Shown here: positions 45,870 to 54,843 of the stretch, piece after piece
How positions within the stretch are numbered: the stretch's first letter is position 1
Layout of the letters: each line of letters starts with the position of its first letter
The notes under the pieces: model-generated
Seen by the model: only the letters and a program-made list of their open reading frames with translations
Databases searched by the model: none
Told to the model about the DNA's origin: nothing
Translations under genes and position numbers: made by a program
NCBI RefSeq assembly: GCF_009741375.1
Contig: NZ_WOWP01000063.1
Coordinates: 1-64,000, forward strand
Direction: 5' to 3'
DNA: 64,000 nucleotides
From: Flavobacterium rakeshii
GTDB lineage: Bacteria > Bacteroidota > Bacteroidia > Flavobacteriales > Flavobacteriaceae

Positions 45870-48800
45870 ATGAGGAACTTTTTATGGCCGCTAAAAACGC
45901 GGCATATACTGGCATTTGCAATATTTTTTATTGCATTTACACATACAGTAAATGCCCAAGAGGCAATTTCAATCCTTTGGGATAAAGAAACAGGATGTGT
46001 AGTATACGACGAGAAAAAACGTGAATACGTAGAAGACATTAACGACGGACCCTGCGTAAGGGTATGTGAAAACAGTACAGTTACCTATTCCTTAACAGGT
46101 AATAGCGCTAACTGGAATAATACACAATGGAATGTAGGCGGAGGCACAATTCAAAGCCAGAGCCTTACAGAGTGTGTAGTTGACTGGGGAACATCAGGTG
46201 CTGCTACAGTGTCTGCAGAAGTAACTAAAAATGACGGAACAGTACAGGTTGAAGAAATTTGCGTGGAAATTATTGTTTCACCAAAAGCCCTTTTTACTGT
46301 AGAGCCTTATAGTCCGGGGCAAACCGTTGAAGCCTGTATAGGTCAGGATTTGTATTTTACTAATCTATCAGACAATATGGGAGGCAGTGAGCTTATCTCT
46401 TATTTTTGGGAATTTGGCGACAATACTACTTCTACAGAATTTGAGCCGGTACACGCCTACCAGCATGACGGTTTACACAAGGTATATTTAACAGTAACAA
46501 ATGCTTGTAACTGTACAAGTACCTTTGAAATAAAAGTTAATGTAGACAAATTTCCGGGCGTTGAAATTGTTTGTCCCGGAGTTGTTTGTGATGGAGGAAC
46601 AGCTACATACAGTGTTAGCAATGAAGTAGGAGAATTATGTGCAAATGTTGGCTTTAATTGGCATGTAGATGGTGGCCATATTGTATCGCAACCCCCTTAT
46701 GGACCATCAATTGATGTAGTATGGGATAACGTAGACGAAACAGGATTTGGCTATGTTAGTTTTGATGCCACAGGATGCGAAATTAAATGTGCAGGTGTAA
46801 CTACCATTAAAGTTCCTGTAATGTTAAGCAACGGTACCATTTTAGGTGATTCTACAATATGTATTGGCGAACAAAACATATACAAATTACCACAATGGCC
46901 ATCAACTAATTTCAATTGGACCCTCTCCTCAAACGGAACAGGCGCCTCATTAGTAAACACACCCCTAAGCAATGAAGTAGTCGTTTCTGCACCTAGTTCT
47001 CCCGGAACTATAATTTTAAGTGCAACTTACAACAACACATTACTAAACTGCGGAGGTACAGCTGAGATACAAATTACTGTTAAACCAAAGGCAGTAATAA
47101 CAGGAGATACTACATTATGTGTAAATAGTAGTGAAACTTACCAGCTAAGCAATGGTTACACCGGCTCATGGACTCTTACAGGACCCGGCGGTACACAAAC
47201 CGGAAGCGGAAATACATTCACAAAAACATTTACACAAGCCGGAAATTATACACTAAAAGTTAACGGAAGCACCTTTTGCAAACCAAGCCAGGTATCAATA
47301 GTAGTAAGAGACCAAGAGCAAATGCCAGCTTCTATCACAGGACCATCTACAGCATGTCCGGGTATAGCTGAAACTTATTCGGTATCAAACAACATTTCGG
47401 GCACAATAATAACATGGGAAGTTACAGGCGGCACAATTAACGGCAGCGATACAGGTAACAGCATAAATGTTACATTTACAGGAGCCGGGCCATATGAAGT
47501 AAGGGCCAGGAGAGAAAATTCTACCGATCCAAACTGCCCGTCAGATTATGTTATAAAAACAGTAACTGCACCAGTGGTTAATGCCCCTATATCAGGCGAC
47601 AATGTTGTTTGTGGTAGTAGCTATGCCACATACCAAACCAGCTATACGGATGGTGAATTTTACTCATGGAGTATAAATCCTGCAAACAGAGGTAGTGTAA
47701 GCACAGGAAACGGAACTAATCAGGTAGATATCCTATGGAATCAGGAATCCGCAACTGGTGTGGAACTAAAATTAGTTGTTACAAAATGTGGTATACAACA
47801 TGAAGAATTTTTCTATGTAGATATTGTACAAACACCACCAGTATCGTTAGTTAACCCTGTTACATCTATATGTGCCGGTGACAACTTCAGCTTAACACTA
47901 ACAGGTGTAACAACAGGTACGGTTACGTGCGACTTTGGCGACGGATCTACTCCATACACCAACGCTAATCCTTTAGCACCTATACAACATTCTTATGACA
48001 ATGTAAACAGTTTAAATACTGACTATACTGTACACATCACTATAAGCGATCCTAACGGCTGTCCAATGCCGGCAGAAATTTGGCACACTATTACAGTTAT
48101 ACCGGCACCGGTAGCAACCATTACTCCGGGGGGTAATTATTCTGTATGTCCGGAATCAGCTATAGACGATATACTAACTGTAAATATTCAGGGTGGCTTT
48201 GCAAGTGCCACCAGTGTAGTATGGTACCACAATGGCAACATTATAACTTCGGGCGTACCTAGTATTGACCTTGGTGCATTAGGCTTAGGTTACGGGCAGT
48301 ATCATGCTGAAGTAAGCAATGGTTATTGTACAACTATTACCAACAAAGTAAACTACAACGGTAATTGTAATCCAAACCCTTGTATTATAACTCCGGAACC
48401 AACAGTAACAGTGTTAGGAACTAATAACTGTGGCGTTATCTCTGCAACCGCAAGTGCATCAGGAAGCCCTACAGGATATCAATGGTTTTCACAGCCGGCT
48501 GCATTATCGGTATCTTCTCCTACTGCAACATCGGCACAATTTACGTTTGCCGAATCAGGTACTTACAGAATATACTACAGAGCAATATACGGCAATTGTA
48601 TTGTAGATAAATATGATGACGTATTGGTACCTTACATGCCTGATTTAAGATACAACATTACATGTGGTTCTGGCGGTAATTATAATGTTACATTATTAGA
48701 CCACTCAAATTACCATCCGCTAACCCCTATACAAAACTACACATATACGGTAGATGGTACAGCGATAACTAATAACGTGAATAGCTATACAGTAAGTTTA

Positions 48801-50756
48801 GCTCCGGGTAATCACACTTTACAGCTTACTATACAAGGTAGCGGCCACCCTTCATGCAGTACAAGTCCTATAACCATAAATCTCCCGGATATGCCGGATG
48901 CTACTTTCACAATACCGACTCAAATATGTGAAGGCACACCGTTTGAATTAGAATTAGATAATCCTTTACAAACAGGACTGTCATACATATGGTATTTTGC
49001 AGACGGCTCTACAAACCTTCAGCCAAACCCTACCAAGGTTTATGCAGCAGCCGGAAATTATGACACTAAGATTAAGATAACTAATCAGTATGGATGTGAA
49101 GCTATATACTACCATCCTATAACTCATGTGATGCAAAATCAATTAGACGGAATTATTGTTGCTAATCCTCCGGTAGCATGCGAGGGAGGTACAAGTACCT
49201 TAACCTTTTCCTCAACATCTCCAATATTACCAACAAATTATGAGTGGATGAAAGGCAACCAGGTTATAGGTACTACAACAACAAATACATTTAATGTAAC
49301 ACAACCTGGTAGTTACTGGGTAAGAATAAGTGGTGATTATGACTGTTACAAAGAAATAGGACTTGATAACCCTGTAACCGTAACTTTTGTAGAACCAACA
49401 CCTGCACATATTTCAGGACCAAGTGAAATTTGCTACAACGAAGGCTTTGGACTATCAAGTCCCGAAGGACCTGCAGGAACCCTGTACACATGGACCAAAA
49501 ACGGAAATGTTGTAGGCTCAACAAACAGTATTACTGATTATGCAAGTGCTATAACAACCTATACTTACAGCCTTACAGTACAAACTCCTAACGGAGCAGG
49601 TGGTTATTGCACAACAACAGATACTCATACAGTAACCGTAAGACCTCTTCCTAGCACCCCGTCTATCACTATAGCAAATGTTGACTGTGACCCATATTCT
49701 ATTAAACTTGTAGCTACTGCGGGTGAAACAGGTACATTTAACTGGAGTAATGGAGAGTATGCTTCTAACACGTCTTCTGATGTTATAACCGTACATCAGG
49801 GAGGTGCATATCAGGTACGCTTCACAAACCAATATGGTTGCTCTAGCACAACACAAATTGACGTACCTAAAGACCCTGCAATATATTTATGGAATGTTCC
49901 GGCAGGTTGTTATTCACTTTGTGATTTAGAAACATCTTACCTACAGGGTACTTCGCCTTATTCGTTCCCTGCATGGCAATGGCTACACAATGGTTCGGTA
50001 ATAAATTCGGGATCAAATTCTCCAGCCGCTAACCAATATGTAGCAAATCCGGGAGCAGGTACTTATCAACTTGTTCTTAACAACGGATACTGTGACAGAG
50101 TTAGTAACGAAGTAAATATTGACAAGGAAAAATGTAGCGAATGTAAGTTTGAGATAAGAATAAAAGATCTTAAGCCGGTATATGATCATGGGTACTGTTA
50201 CTACAATATCTTATTTGACATTAATAACACTTATGGTATGCCGGTTCAAACAACCTTAACTTTACCTGGTAACGAGGGTATATTTGTTCCTTCTTCATTA
50301 ACCCTTAATCCGGGACCGGCAGTATACCCTGTACAGATGATACCGCTAAACGGATTCTCGGGCGGATATGTAACTGTGATGTTTGAAACTGTAGTAGAAG
50401 GCAAAACGTGCAGATTTAAAATGGGGCTTGAATTACCCGGGTGTAAAGCAGGAAGACCTGCCCAAGACTCTGATACTGATACAAACAGTTTAGCCGAAGT
50501 AACAGGTTATGATTTAGTTATTGCTCCTAACCCTGCTAAAGAAAATGTAGCGATGAACTACAGCTATGCTTTTGCAGATTCGGAAAAAACTATTCAGGTT
50601 TACAATCTTCTTGGAGTTCTTATAGAAACTTATACACCTAAAGAACAAAAAGGAACATGGAACTTTAACTTGGGTCGACTATCAGCAGGTCAATATATAG
50701 TAGTAATGAAAGAAGACGGTAATATGCTTATGCAGAAAAACCTTATAATACACTAA
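45870..50756 (+). CDS. Large PKD-domain T9SS type A surface/secreted protein
   Basis: 1628 residues. Signal peptide 1-29 (ending VNAQ). A Cys-containing N-terminal region is followed by a clear PKD domain (about 138-215: 'SYFWEFGDNTTSTEFEPVHAY', core WEFGDNT), many PKD-like and Ig-like modules, a further PKD ('WYFADGSTNLQPNPTKVYAAAG', core YIWYFADGST), and a C-terminal T9SS type A domain (about 1545-1628: 'VIAPNPAKENVAMNY', 'QVYNLLGVLIETY', 'LSAGQYIVVMK'). It is exported through the type IX system. Probably an adhesive or matrix protein; function inferred from architecture only. Many Cys pairs suggest disulphides. Closed by the terminator at 50775. Confidence 0.92.
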   Translation: MRNFLWPLKTRHILAFAIFFIAFTHTVNAQEAISILWDKETGCVVYDEKKREYVEDINDGPCVRVCENSTVTYSLTGNSANWNNTQWNVGGGTIQSQSLTECVVDWGTSGAATVSAEVTKNDGTVQVEEICVEIIVSPKALFTVEPYSPGQTVEACIGQDLYFTNLSDNMGGSELISYFWEFGDNTTSTEFEPVHAYQHDGLHKVYLTVTNACNCTSTFEIKVNVDKFPGVEIVCPGVVCDGGTATYSVSNEVGELCANVGFNWHVDGGHIVSQPPYGPSIDVVWDNVDETGFGYVSFDATGCEIKCAGVTTIKVPVMLSNGTILGDSTICIGEQNIYKLPQWPSTNFNWTLSSNGTGASLVNTPLSNEVVVSAPSSPGTIILSATYNNTLLNCGGTAEIQITVKPKAVITGDTTLCVNSSETYQLSNGYTGSWTLTGPGGTQTGSGNTFTKTFTQAGNYTLKVNGSTFCKPSQVSIVVRDQEQMPASITGPSTACPGIAETYSVSNNISGTIITWEVTGGTINGSDTGNSINVTFTGAGPYEVRARRENSTDPNCPSDYVIKTVTAPVVNAPISGDNVVCGSSYATYQTSYTDGEFYSWSINPANRGSVSTGNGTNQVDILWNQESATGVELKLVVTKCGIQHEEFFYVDIVQTPPVSLVNPVTSICAGDNFSLTLTGVTTGTVTCDFGDGSTPYTNANPLAPIQHSYDNVNSLNTDYTVHITISDPNGCPMPAEIWHTITVIPAPVATITPGGNYSVCPESAIDDILTVNIQGGFASATSVVWYHNGNIITSGVPSIDLGALGLGYGQYHAEVSNGYCTTITNKVNYNGNCNPNPCIITPEPTVTVLGTNNCGVISATASASGSPTGYQWFSQPAALSVSSPTATSAQFTFAESGTYRIYYRAIYGNCIVDKYDDVLVPYMPDLRYNITCGSGGNYNVTLLDHSNYHPLTPIQNYTYTVDGTAITNNVNSYTVSLAPGNHTLQLTIQGSGHPSCSTSPITINLPDMPDATFTIPTQICEGTPFELELDNPLQTGLSYIWYFADGSTNLQPNPTKVYAAAGNYDTKIKITNQYGCEAIYYHPITHVMQNQLDGIIVANPPVACEGGTSTLTFSSTSPILPTNYEWMKGNQVIGTTTTNTFNVTQPGSYWVRISGDYDCYKEIGLDNPVTVTFVEPTPAHISGPSEICYNEGFGLSSPEGPAGTLYTWTKNGNVVGSTNSITDYASAITTYTYSLTVQTPNGAGGYCTTTDTHTVTVRPLPSTPSITIANVDCDPYSIKLVATAGETGTFNWSNGEYASNTSSDVITVHQGGAYQVRFTNQYGCSSTTQIDVPKDPAIYLWNVPAGCYSLCDLETSYLQGTSPYSFPAWQWLHNGSVINSGSNSPAANQYVANPGAGTYQLVLNNGYCDRVSNEVNIDKEKCSECKFEIRIKDLKPVYDHGYCYYNILFDINNTYGMPVQTTLTLPGNEGIFVPSSLTLNPGPAVYPVQMIPLNGFSGGYVTVMFETVVEGKTCRFKMGLELPGCKAGRPAQDSDTDTNSLAEVTGYDLVIAPNPAKENVAMNYSYAFADSEKTIQVYNLLGVLIETYTPKEQKGTWNFNLGRLSAGQYIVVMKEDGNMLMQKNLIIH

Positions 50757-50774
50757 TACTATTATAATGCAATG

Positions 50775-50803
50775 AGCCGGCAGTTTTTACTGCCGGCTTT
50801 TTG
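50775..50803 (+). terminator. Terminator after the large T9SS type A gene
   Basis: A perfect 10-bp stem AGCCGGCAGT / ACTGCCGGCT with a TTTT loop, followed by TTTTTG. Confidence 0.9.
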
Positions 50804-50839
50804 TCATTATATAAATTGCTTAACTAAAATTTATTTTTT

Positions 50840-52804
50840 ATGAAAAAGAGCTACTTTACACTTAACACTTTATTGCTTATCTCTATTTTAAGCCTATCCT
50901 ACTCTGCCCATTCGCAAAGCTGGCAATGGGGAATTTCCGGAGGTAGTTTTAACCAGATTCAGAATAATGAAAAAACAGAATCTATAGTTACTGATACTGA
51001 TGGGAATGTATTTTTCCTGGCATCTGTAGGACGTAACGGATTACATCTTGAAGATATGGAACTCACCCCATATGATGCCGGAAGCAATCGAGATTATGTT
51101 ATTGCAAGCTACACCTGTAGTGGTGATTTCCGCTGGTCTAAAGTCATTGGAGGAGGAGAAAAAGACTTTATCAAAAATATACAATCAGATGCTGAGGGTA
51201 ATATCTATGTAGGAGGTACAGTATACCGTACTTCCCAAAATTATCCGGTTCATTTTGATACCGACACAATTTTACCTCAGGCTCAACCTAATAACTTAGA
51301 CGAACACAAAAGAAACCTTTTCCTGCTGAAATACAACAATACAGGCGAGATGCAATGGTTAAAAATGCCACAGTCTGAAGATGTGACTTTAGTAGAAGCC
51401 GTGAGCCACAGTTTAGGGGCAGATATACAAACAGACGCTCAGGGTAATACTTATTGGCTATGTACACTACCACCCGGCACTTATGCTGACGGAAACTTTG
51501 TAAACACTACCGAGGGAGACAACCTTTTTATTTTAAAGTATGATACTAACGGTAACTTTACAGAAGCCATTACACCAGACATTCAATTCTCAGGCGTTTT
51601 TCCAACATATAAATTAGTACGAAACCACAACACCGGTAACTTTTACATCGCTGGACGAAAAGATTCTCAGGGAACGCTTACAGCCGGCGGAGAAACTATA
51701 ACACATAATATGTATCTTATTGCTTTTAGCCCAGAAGGCGAAATGCTATGGAAAAAAGAAAATAGTAACGAAATAGGAGGCTACCTTAATGATATTGTTA
51801 TTGACGACCAGAATAACATTTATATAGCAGGCTCAATATATGATGGAGACACCTTTGCAGGAATAACTTTTACCTATCCTAACCCTTCTTCTTCTCCGTT
51901 TTTAATGAAAATAAATCCTGAAGGTGTAGCGACTTGGGAAACCCATGCTGTAACAGAAAATTCAAATACCATGATATATGGTATAACAATAAATAATAAT
52001 GAAGTAGCCGTTACCACGGGCTATGGAATTATAAGTTGGCAGGGCGAAGAGCTGGCCATTGAAACCAATCAAGGTTATGACGTGCTGTTTGCCCGATTTA
52101 ACAAAAATGACGGAAATATTATAGAAATGACAAATATTCCCGGCAATTTAGGCTATTATGACTACGGGCAAAGCCTGGCGGCAGACGGTTTTAACAACTA
52201 TTATGTAGGTGGCAGGTTTGGTAATTTCCTTTATGTTGGCGATGATACATTAATAAACGGATCATCAGGAACAGATTTCTTTTTAGCAAAATACGGTACA
52301 AACAATTGTAATTGCACACTGCCACAACCTAGTTTTGGGTTTGAGCCAGACACCGAAAACCAGCTCAGCTATACATTCACCTATTCAGGATCTCAACCCT
52401 ACAATAGTATTGAATGGAATTTTGGTGATGAAAATACATCTAGCGACGAAAACCCAACCCATGTTTACACACAAGACAACACTTACAATGTATGTGTAAC
52501 TGTAACCAATGATTGCGGAAGCGAAACCTATTGTGATGAAATTGAAGCCGTTTTAGATACTGACAACTATGCGCTAGCCAAAACATATATTTACCCAAAC
52601 CCGGTGAAAGACATACTTAACATTACGGGCAATACCACGTTAAAGTACACTATCTATTCCATAACAGGTGCAATTGTAAAAACCGGAGAACTTGTTAATG
52701 GAGACAACAGCATCAATTTGTCGGGGTATCAGGCAGGTAGTTATATACTGGAATTACAAACAGAAAGTGGCAACAAAAAGACTGTTAAAATATTTAAAAA
52801 ATAA
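50840..52804 (+). CDS. SBBP-repeat-like/PKD T9SS type A protein
   Basis: 654 residues. Signal peptide 1-25 (ending AHSQ). The body is built of repeated beta-propeller-like strands with 'DAEGNIYVGGTVY', 'DDQNNIYIAGSIYDG' and 'DGFNNYYVGGRFG', the SBBP/beta-propeller pattern. A PKD domain follows (about 500-572: 'EWNFGDENTSSDENPTHVY', core WNFGDENTSS). The C-terminal T9SS type A domain is clear ('YIYPNPVKDILNITG', 'YSITGAIVKTG', 'LSGYQAGSYILEL'). Secreted or surface-exposed; function unknown. It shares the type A export route with the gene before it. Confidence 0.9.
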   Translation: MKKSYFTLNTLLLISILSLSYSAHSQSWQWGISGGSFNQIQNNEKTESIVTDTDGNVFFLASVGRNGLHLEDMELTPYDAGSNRDYVIASYTCSGDFRWSKVIGGGEKDFIKNIQSDAEGNIYVGGTVYRTSQNYPVHFDTDTILPQAQPNNLDEHKRNLFLLKYNNTGEMQWLKMPQSEDVTLVEAVSHSLGADIQTDAQGNTYWLCTLPPGTYADGNFVNTTEGDNLFILKYDTNGNFTEAITPDIQFSGVFPTYKLVRNHNTGNFYIAGRKDSQGTLTAGGETITHNMYLIAFSPEGEMLWKKENSNEIGGYLNDIVIDDQNNIYIAGSIYDGDTFAGITFTYPNPSSSPFLMKINPEGVATWETHAVTENSNTMIYGITINNNEVAVTTGYGIISWQGEELAIETNQGYDVLFARFNKNDGNIIEMTNIPGNLGYYDYGQSLAADGFNNYYVGGRFGNFLYVGDDTLINGSSGTDFFLAKYGTNNCNCTLPQPSFGFEPDTENQLSYTFTYSGSQPYNSIEWNFGDENTSSDENPTHVYTQDNTYNVCVTVTNDCGSETYCDEIEAVLDTDNYALAKTYIYPNPVKDILNITGNTTLKYTIYSITGAIVKTGELVNGDNSINLSGYQAGSYILELQTESGNKKTVKIFKK

Positions 52805-52912
52805 ATACCACTTAATATATTAACATTTAAGAAAACAACAAAAAGCCCAAAAATACTTAGATTTGTAGCGGCACACCTTGCCTCCGGCATCTGTGCCAAG
52901 AAACTACTTTTT

Positions 52913-52946
52913 AAATACAGCCCCTCCAAGGGCTGTATTTTGTTTT
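52913..52946 (+). terminator. Terminator after the SBBP-like gene
   Basis: A perfect 11-bp stem AAATACAGCCC / GGGCTGTATTT with a 6-nt loop and following TTTGTTTTT. About 40 bp upstream lies a nested dyad, GGCACA...TGTGCC with an inner TGCC...GGCA (52870-52897). Confidence 0.85.
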
Positions 52947-52966
52947 TAGGCAAATAGGTATATTTG
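52939..52966 (+). promoter_or_regulatory. Candidate promoter for the RNA ligase-like gene
   Basis: TTTG 52939-52942 (inside the preceding terminator tail), 16-nt spacer, TATATTTG 52959-52966, an exact -7 match 17 nt before ATG 52984. Confidence 0.55.
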
Positions 52967-52983
52967 TGTAAAAACACCATGCC

Positions 52984-53538
52984 ATGCAAAACCGATATTT
53001 TATTGCGTTAATACCCCCGCAGGAAATTTGCGAACAGGTAACCGGCTTTAAAAAAGATATTGCTCAAAACTACAATAGCCATAAAGCCCTGCGTGTAATA
53101 CCACATATCACACTAAAAACGCCTTTTCATCTTGAAGAGAAAGAGCACAGCCTATTAATACAATGGTTTCACAACATCAGTTTTAATATTAATAAATTCG
53201 AATTAGGATTAAATAGGTTTGGGTGTTTTAATAACAGTAAAGCTCCGGTTATATATGTACAGCCTGAATATTCTACTCAATTATTATCTGTTCAGCAAAG
53301 CATTATAAAACAGTTTAGCCAGGCATTCCCTAACACCCAAATACAGTTTCATGATAACGACTATCATCCGCATATGACTATTGGCTACCGTGACCTTATC
53401 TATCCCGAATTTGAAAAAGCATGGGCGGTGTATAAAAACAAACCTTACCGGGTACAGTTTGAAGTACAGGGAATTTACCTCCTGCAACACGACTCAAAAC
53501 AATGGAATATCATTGCCGAGCACCTTTTAGAGGAATAA
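52984..53538 (+). CDS. 2'-5' RNA ligase / 2H phosphodiesterase family protein
   Basis: 184 residues. The two catalytic HxT motifs are visible: PHITLKTP (His41, Thr43) and PHMTIGYRD (His130, Thr132), at the spacing expected for the 2H phosphoesterase superfamily. 'YFIALIPPQEI' at the start is also typical. In E. coli the relative ThpR has RNA ligase and cyclic phosphodiesterase activities in vitro; the physiological role is uncertain. Cytoplasmic, single gene. Confidence 0.88.
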   Translation: MQNRYFIALIPPQEICEQVTGFKKDIAQNYNSHKALRVIPHITLKTPFHLEEKEHSLLIQWFHNISFNINKFELGLNRFGCFNNSKAPVIYVQPEYSTQLLSVQQSIIKQFSQAFPNTQIQFHDNDYHPHMTIGYRDLIYPEFEKAWAVYKNKPYRVQFEVQGIYLLQHDSKQWNIIAEHLLEE

Positions 53539-53545
53539 AAAAAGA

Positions 53546-53559
53546 CAGCCAATCGGCTG
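53546..53559. terminator. Weak hairpin between convergent genes
   Basis: CAGCC-AATC-GGCTG, a 5-bp stem with a 4-nt loop, preceded by an A-run and lacking a good T-run on the plus strand. On the minus strand the A-run becomes a T-run, so it may end the lipoprotein transcript. Confidence 0.4.
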
Positions 53560-53591
53560 CCCTTAGTGTTATTTAGATTTCAGATACAATC

Positions 53592-53807
53592 TTAATGCAT
53601 TGAATCCATTTCTACATCTACTTTTGTTGAATCCTGATCAACATCTACGTCTACATCCACATCCATACTTTCGTCAGGAGCGTCCATAGTTTCAGTGTTT
53701 TCCATTTCAGCATCTTTGTTTTCTTTCTTCTCACCGCAAGAAGTTAAGCTTAATGCTGCTACAAATAAACCGGCAAAAAGCGTGTTTTTAAGCAATCTCA
53801 TGTTCAT
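53592..53807 (-). CDS. Small acidic lipoprotein (71 aa)
   Basis: A lipoprotein signal with lipobox LTSC (Cys24) precedes a short, almost entirely acidic mature part containing alternating VDVDVDVDQD. No folded domain is likely. Such short acidic lipoproteins are frequent in Bacteroidota; divalent-cation binding is possible but not shown. A second in-frame ATG two codons in (53801) could be the start. Single gene converging on the RNA ligase-like gene. Confidence 0.75.
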   Translation of the reverse strand: MNMRLLKNTLFAGLFVAALSLTSCGEKKENKDAEMENTETMDAPDESMDVDVDVDVDQDSTKVDVEMDSMH

Positions 53808-53915
53808 AATGTTTAGTTTTAATTAGTAATGTGTTTAGTATTCAAATATAAAACTCTCAACATCAGGTTTTTCCCATAAAATTATTAAAAAAACATCTGT
53901 AAATGTTAAAATAAG

Positions 53916-54752
53916 CTACTGGTTTTTAACATATTCGCTTGGTTTCACCTTCTTATGCTTCTTAAAATAGTTGGTAAGATGGCTTTCATCGGTAAAACCA
54001 AACTCATAAGCAATTTGTTTGATGGGCATGTTTTTACCTGCTATCCTTTTCTCTATAAGTTGTACTTTAAGGTTATTTACATAATCCCTGTAGGTAATCC
54101 CGAAATTCCTTTTAAAATAAGCACTAAAGTAGGTTTGGGCAATATTAAAATGCTGAGCTATAGCTTTACTCTGTATACTTTTAGGACTGTATATATTTTC
54201 ATGAATGTATGATATTACCTGATTATCATTAAAGGTACATCCGCGTATAGGCAACTCCATCCCCTTCACGGTTTCCCTTATAAGCCCGAAAATGGAAAGT
54301 ATCTGATAAAAAACAATAGGCGAAGTAGAGACATCCTTACGGCAGTTATAGGCAGTAATATTATTAACCGTATTTTTGAGGATAGTGGCACAGGGCTCAT
54401 CAAGCTTAAGCAATGTTTCCTTTAACATCTTTTCCCGCATAATGGACTGTGGCGTGTTTAGTACCAAATCATCGGTCACCAGGTTTTTCTTGGAACTGAA
54501 ATAACTGTCGGTAAACTTAATATATACAAATCGGGTTCTGGATTTAATATCAAAATAGTGGTGATCTTCAGGTGCCAGGGCAAATAAATCGCCCGCCTTA
54601 TACGGAATCATATTATTGTTAAGTTCGTGTATTCCGTGTCCGCTTACTATATAAATAAGTTCATAATAGGTATGGGTATGTGCCGGAAGATGAAATTTAT
54701 CTTCCTCAAATTCATGTATTACCAACGTCTCAAACTGATTAAGCCTTTTCAT
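53916..54752 (-). CDS. AraC-family transcriptional regulator
   Basis: 278 residues. An N-terminal cupin-like effector domain (about 10-140: 'HLPAHTHTYYELIYIVSGHGIHELNN', core AHTHTYYELIYIVSG) is joined to a C-terminal double helix-turn-helix (about 185-278: 'AIAQHFNIAQTYFSAYFKRNFGITYRDYVN', core FNIAQTYFSAYFKRNFGI; and 'IKQIAYEFGFTDESHLTNYFKKHKKVKPSEY', core AYEFGFTDESHLTNYFKK). It is divergent from an MFS exporter across 91 bp and most likely controls that exporter in response to a small ligand. Confidence 0.92.
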   Translation of the reverse strand: MKRLNQFETLVIHEFEEDKFHLPAHTHTYYELIYIVSGHGIHELNNNMIPYKAGDLFALAPEDHHYFDIKSRTRFVYIKFTDSYFSSKKNLVTDDLVLNTPQSIMREKMLKETLLKLDEPCATILKNTVNNITAYNCRKDVSTSPIVFYQILSIFGLIRETVKGMELPIRGCTFNDNQVISYIHENIYSPKSIQSKAIAQHFNIAQTYFSAYFKRNFGITYRDYVNNLKVQLIEKRIAGKNMPIKQIAYEFGFTDESHLTNYFKKHKKVKPSEYVKNQ

Positions 54753-54807
54753 ATCACATTATTACAATTATGTATCACAAATTTACAATTTAATTGAGAT
54801 ATATCAC
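54752..54807. promoter_or_regulatory. AraC/MFS divergent control region with TATCAC direct repeats
   Basis: TATCAC recurs at 54752-54757, 54773-54778 and 54802-54807, spaced 21 and 29 bp. A 21-bp spacing (two helical turns) is usual for AraC-type direct-repeat operators. An exact -7 element for the regulator (TAAATTTG on the minus strand) lies at 54778-54785. No good -7 for the MFS gene is seen, consistent with activator dependence. Confidence 0.4.
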
Positions 54808-54843
54808 CCGAAATTTGCACCTTCACTTTTAGAGAGATTAGCT

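Noticed and set aside
49518..49856. 112-codon minus-strand open frame opposite the large T9SS type A gene
   Set aside because: Cys-rich, start context poor, and completely inside a repetitive coding region on the other strand.
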